NCBI GenBank assembly: GCA_009760855.2 | Contig: WPIO01000001.1 | Location: 12,633,501-12,697,500, forward strand | Direction: 5' to 3' | DNA length: 64,000 nucleotides | Source: Cristatella mucedo | Taxonomy: Eukaryota > Bryozoa > Phylactolaemata > Cristatellidae | Part shown: in pieces, positions 21,166 to 64,000 of the stretch | Numbering within the stretch: the stretch's first letter is position 1 | Layout: the number at the start of each line of letters is the position of its first letter | The notes under the pieces: generated by a model | Told to the model about the DNA's origin: nothing | The model's database searches: none | What the model saw: only the letters and a program-made list of their open reading frames with translations | Translations under genes and position numbers: made by a program

Positions 21166-22540
21166 ACTAGTCGTTTTCGCGCTAAGGTGCAAGTTGACAA
21201 GGCAGGAAGCATCTCTGATTGGTCAGGAGTGTTGCAACGTAATTGGTTGTTTTAAGTACTGTCTGTCAACATATATCTTGACTTGGCAACTTTTGGTTGC
21301 TATTGGTTGTGGCTACAACTATTTAAGGAGTTGGCTGCAACTGACAGAACGTCCTTGTCTACATGCCTTTAATTGGTGATCATGAAGTGCTATTGCACTT
21401 GCAGGGTTCATCTGCTTCAGATTGTTTCTGTTGTGATGGTTGGATCTAAGCTACCGGTTCTTTGTAGTGTGTGTTCACTATGGAAACGTATAATACTGTC
21501 GGTTTCTGCTGGTGTTTCCATCGGCCTTATTCACTGCCCTGTCGTCACAGAGCTACTTTGTGTTGGTACAGGCAGTCTATTTACTCATACAGCCGTGGCG
21601 TCAGCAGCCACCTGCAAGAGTCTGCCGCTCACGGCTGCCAACCATGTCCTGCTTTCCTGTTTCTTCCTGCTTCTTTTGCCAGCCTCATGTTGAGGTGCTT
21701 TGTACTACCGGCTGCACAACGAGGTACTCAGTGAAGAGACCAGGACTTTTTTTGAATGTGCTTAGGCCAGTGTGCTCAGCTGTTTTGACTCTACCTAAGG
21801 TGATACACTTTGTTTCAGTCGTGTCGTATGTTCCTGTCAGTCGTGCTTGCCTGCTTAATCGGACGTCCTTGCTGTCACAGGTATTGGTACCCTATGCTGT
21901 GACGGTGTAGGGACCAAATGTGGCTGCTGCCATTTAAATACGGACCGCGTTCTGACATCACCATGTCTCTGTCCTGCAGTGGCCTTGCACAATCGCCGCA
22001 CGATAGATGCTGCAGCCCGAGGTGGGGCTTGCACTACGTGCTTCCCACTGTGCATGCCGAAGCGACCACAATCTGATTGTGAGAGCTACATGTAGACGTC
22101 AGGCAATTTTGTGCTGTATCCCTTCTGATACTGACATGAGATTGGCTTGTGCACCAATGAACCCGCTGCTTGCAGCAGATACTTGCTTAGTGGATATGTC
22201 GATTGGAGATATGCAAATACTTTTTTTCTTGTACTTATTTCTTATCGTTCCTTTTTGTTGGCTCACCACCGGTAGGGGAACGTGCATCGACAGGTGGTGA
22301 TGAATCAATAGGTGCAAGTTACATGTCAAGAAGAACTGGCAGCTTCATCATTTCGTCATATGCGTTGTGTTGTAATTGGTGATCGTGATCACTCTAAGTA
22401 CCCTCAATATCTTGTATGTATGTGCTACGTGTGAGTGTGTGTGTGCGCGCGCGCATGTGTGGTTGGTTGAAGTTGCCGTTGTCTTGTCTGCCAGTGTTTA
22501 TTCTGTCTTGCCTACCAACGTCTGAGGGTTCTGGCCACGA
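21166..22540. other. No gene recognised
   Basis: CpG-poor, T-rich sequence. Alternating purine-pyrimidine GTGTGTGTGCGCGCGCGCATGT-like tract at 22435-22458 could form Z-DNA. No domain in any ORF. Confidence 0.4.
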
Positions 22541-22544
22541 ATAA

Positions 22545-22675
22545 TATTTAAGGACTCGGGTTCAACTCACAGTGACCAGTGTATCTTAATCAAATGTATT
22601 TGGCTGAAAAGTCTCTCCTGCCGATTTAAGAGTGAGGCTGTTGAATCAGCCTACCTTTGTTTATACTTTATCCAA
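22545..22675 (+). mobile_element. tRNA-derived SINE, family A (diverged)
   Basis: B box CTCGGGTTCAACTC (22556-22569) and the tail GAGTGAGGCTGTTGAATCAG at 22629-22648. Confidence 0.55.
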
Positions 22676-22753
22676 AACGTTGCCGACTGTGGAACCATAT
22701 CACTTGGTAGCCATGCTATATTGCCACGTGGTCATGTTCATGTTCATTTGCAG

Positions 22754-62217
<39,464 letters not shown>

Positions 62218-62825
62218 TGCTTGTTATTAATCACGTTGTCAGACTGCCTGTGTTGAATGGAAATGTAGCGCCACTTCTATCTGACAAGATGTTGGTCGTA
62301 ATACTGCTTCGCGATGGCTCTCTAGTTTGAAATGCCTTTGACCACCTCTGCTGTAGTTGTATTTTGATGCCTGCCTCGATAGCAATTCTGGATTTTGTAG
62401 CTGTGTACATTTCGCTCGCTGTCAGTAGGACCTCATCTAACTTAGGTGGGCGCCAGATCCTCTAGGAGTGTTGTGCATATGCATGCATACTGTAGATTGT
62501 ACAAATTATACCACTAACATACCTGAGTTAACTTATTGCTATGTTTACACTTTTACGGCTTGCTAGGAGTGGCCCACTGGGCCCCTTTATCTATGCCCGT
62601 GTTTGTGTTTGAAGTGTCTTAAAGTGTGGCCATCTCATAATTTTCACAAAATGCTAATTTTGTCTCATTGCATATTGGCATGGCTGCGAGTAAATCTAAA
62701 AAGGAAGGTCCCTACGATCTGCCAGGTAAATTGGGGTAAGGATGGTTTGGAGGTCTACAAGTGGATTGGTTTTTCTAAAACTTGGTGATTGCCCTTATCA
62801 GCAACATCCAGCAGTTTTGCGCTAG
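62218..62825. other. VARS 3' flank / presumed 3' UTR
   Basis: No recognisable gene. No canonical AATAAA was seen, so the end of the transcript is not placed. Confidence 0.4.
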
Positions 62826-63247
62826 TCAGCTTACTCTTCGTAAGCTGCCATCGCTCATAAGATCGTAAATCGGGCTGTCTTCGTCATCGCCTGGCAGCCG
62901 AAAGGTGCTAGCTTTGCTTTTAGTTGCGAACTTAGTTCTAACTTGTGCTTTGAAAGCCTCCCGTAGAAGCTTTGGGCAAGCAGCCACTGCTTTATTAATT
63001 AGCTTCATTGAGAGCTTCAGTATTGTATCTGCATGTTATCTCGCAGCATAATAGAAATCAAGAGCCGCTCAACGACGTCGTTTAGCCAGCTCTGAATATA
63101 GGGACTCGTCGGTAAATGGACTTCTGCAGCTGGTGCCGTGAATGACTCCCTGCTCCCGAAGTCCCTGCCTGCCTCGGAAGTTTGCCTACGAGCAACAGAA
63201 GTGGGATGAGCTTGGCTTAAGTCCAATGCGAATGCCATTCCTTGCAA
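62826..63247 (-). CDS. Candidate minus-strand coding exon(s), unknown protein
   Basis: Two minus-strand frames lie end to end. The first (63247-63017) reads MQGMAFALDLSQAHPTSVAR, then SPYIQSWLNDVVERLLISIM. The second, open from about 63030 to 62826, reads DTILKLSMKLINKAVAACPK, LLREAFKAQVRTKFATKSK and LPGDDEDSPIYDLMSDGSLR. The composition is varied and not repeat-like. A CAG at 63024-63022 could be an acceptor and GTAAGC after SLRR (about 62834) a donor, so the second frame could be an internal exon of a gene convergent with VARS. I recognise no domain. Confidence 0.27.
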
Positions 63248-63689
63248 TCGGTCACTTGGTCCTTAAGCTCAGGATTTCAATATCTTGTTATCTCAGCGCT
63301 CTCCTCTCCCTCTCTAGCTAGATCATTCCTTAAGCATACGTACGAATCTGAAAATACGAAGGCATCGTGCATACGTCTCGAGATCGTTTTCGCAGGAATA
63401 AGTCAGCTTGGCAGTCGATAAAATGGGGCATGCTTGCACTGAAGCACACTCCTCTGAGTCGTTATGCTTTACAATGAGCGCTTGTGTAAGTTCACCTTTC
63501 TACTCCAGTTACAAGGAGTTTGAAATGGCCGTCGATCAAGTTCCCCTGCTGGTCCACCATTAGCCTATCTGCACAGCATCCGACCTGCCAAGCTCACTGC
63601 TGCTATTTATGGTACTGTCGAACTGACCTTACCACCTGCAGTCCTTGTGTTTAGCCAGAACGAACTCTCTCCAGCCCGGTCTTAGTCCA

Positions 63690-63860
63690 GCAGTGAGATG
63701 CTCACACCTCAAGACCCAGATGGTGGATTCGAGTCCTGCAGCAGGCAATCCTTAACTGCCAGCTAATAATGGAGCGCTGGCTGCTCTGGCTCTTCTACTG
63801 CAATAAAAATGAGGCAATTGAATTGGCTAGCATGCTGTACGATTCTACTTTACCAACCAC
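63690..63860 (+). mobile_element. tRNA-derived SINE, family A
   Basis: A-box-like GTGAGATGCTCACACC, B box GGTGGATTCGAGTCC, CAGGCAATCCTTAACTGCC, CTCTTCTACTGCAATAAAAA, then GAGGCAATTGAATTGGC. Confidence 0.7.
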
Positions 63861-64000
63861 CATTCTCTACTTTACCAATCACAGCTGTTTTACGATCTAT
63901 TGAGGTGCTATTGACGTCGCTAGGTAGCCTATAATCAGATCGGTCAACGGTGTCTGCCTCCTACCAAACTTCTTAATTATAATAATAATAGTTGATTGTT
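63861..64000. other. Right edge; (AAT)n start
   Basis: CTACTTTACCAA is repeated at 63844 and 63868. The window ends in TTATAATAATAATAG, possibly the start of another minus-strand L2 tail. Confidence 0.4.

Noticed and set aside
21373-21910. Overlapping plus ORFs of 87-132 codons in several frames
   Set aside because: Hydrophobic, Cys-rich translations of T-rich sequence with no domain; more than one frame open at once argues against coding.
22329-22390. ATG with an Arg-rich start (MSRRTGSFIISSYALCC) as a mitochondrial targeting exon of VARS
   Set aside because: No donor in the required phase precedes its stop.

Overview
The window is animal nuclear DNA from an unidentified, probably invertebrate, metazoan. 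It holds a multi-exon valyl-tRNA synthetase gene with GT-AG introns, a Ty3/gypsy LTR retrotransposon, many L2/CR1-type non-LTR retrotransposon pieces with (ATT)n tails, tRNA-derived SINEs, Tc1-type and hAT-type DNA transposon remnants, and long GT, AT and CT microsatellites. Nothing bacterial, plasmid-like or phage-like is present. The species cannot be named from the sequence.

Layout. 1-5.1 kb: decayed Ty3/gypsy material, with pol on + followed by an LTR-like block and a gag on - pointing back at it, plus L2 reverse transcriptase pieces. 5.2-9.2 kb: GC-rich tandem units and L2 fragments on both strands. 9.2-17 kb: CpG-rich sequence with few genes, containing a small MADF-like ORF, a 21-bp minisatellite, a second tandem repeat, an intact hAT-type MITE with its 8-bp target duplication, and a strong hairpin. 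17-22.7 kb: SINEs, degenerate repeats and a tRNA-Ser-like sequence.

22.7-62.2 kb: the one clear gene, valine--tRNA ligase (VARS) on +. I resolved 24 coding exons whose phases all join without a break. They total 3054 nt, 1017 residues plus stop, and run from the N-terminal linker through the HIGH motif, CP1 editing domain, KMSKS loop and anticodon-binding domain to the C-terminal coiled coil. The start codon and first coding exon(s) upstream of 22754 were not identified. Introns are either about 84-113 bp or long (up to 9.6 kb), and the long ones are filled with L2 pieces, SINEs, DNA transposons and microsatellites. 62.8-63.2 kb has a possible - strand gene convergent with VARS.

Mobile elements interlock. 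The L2-type family supplies a conserved 3' tail, and one tRNA-derived SINE family carries a copy of that tail, as expected if it borrows the L2 machinery. Two L2 3' ends (23.1 and 60.3 kb) are almost identical, so the family moved recently. I found no clear undescribed system. The most interesting leads are the SINE/L2 tail sharing, the GC-rich tandem units carrying a TATA-like box, the apparent CpG-poor domain that coincides with the gene body, and the missing VARS 5' end.
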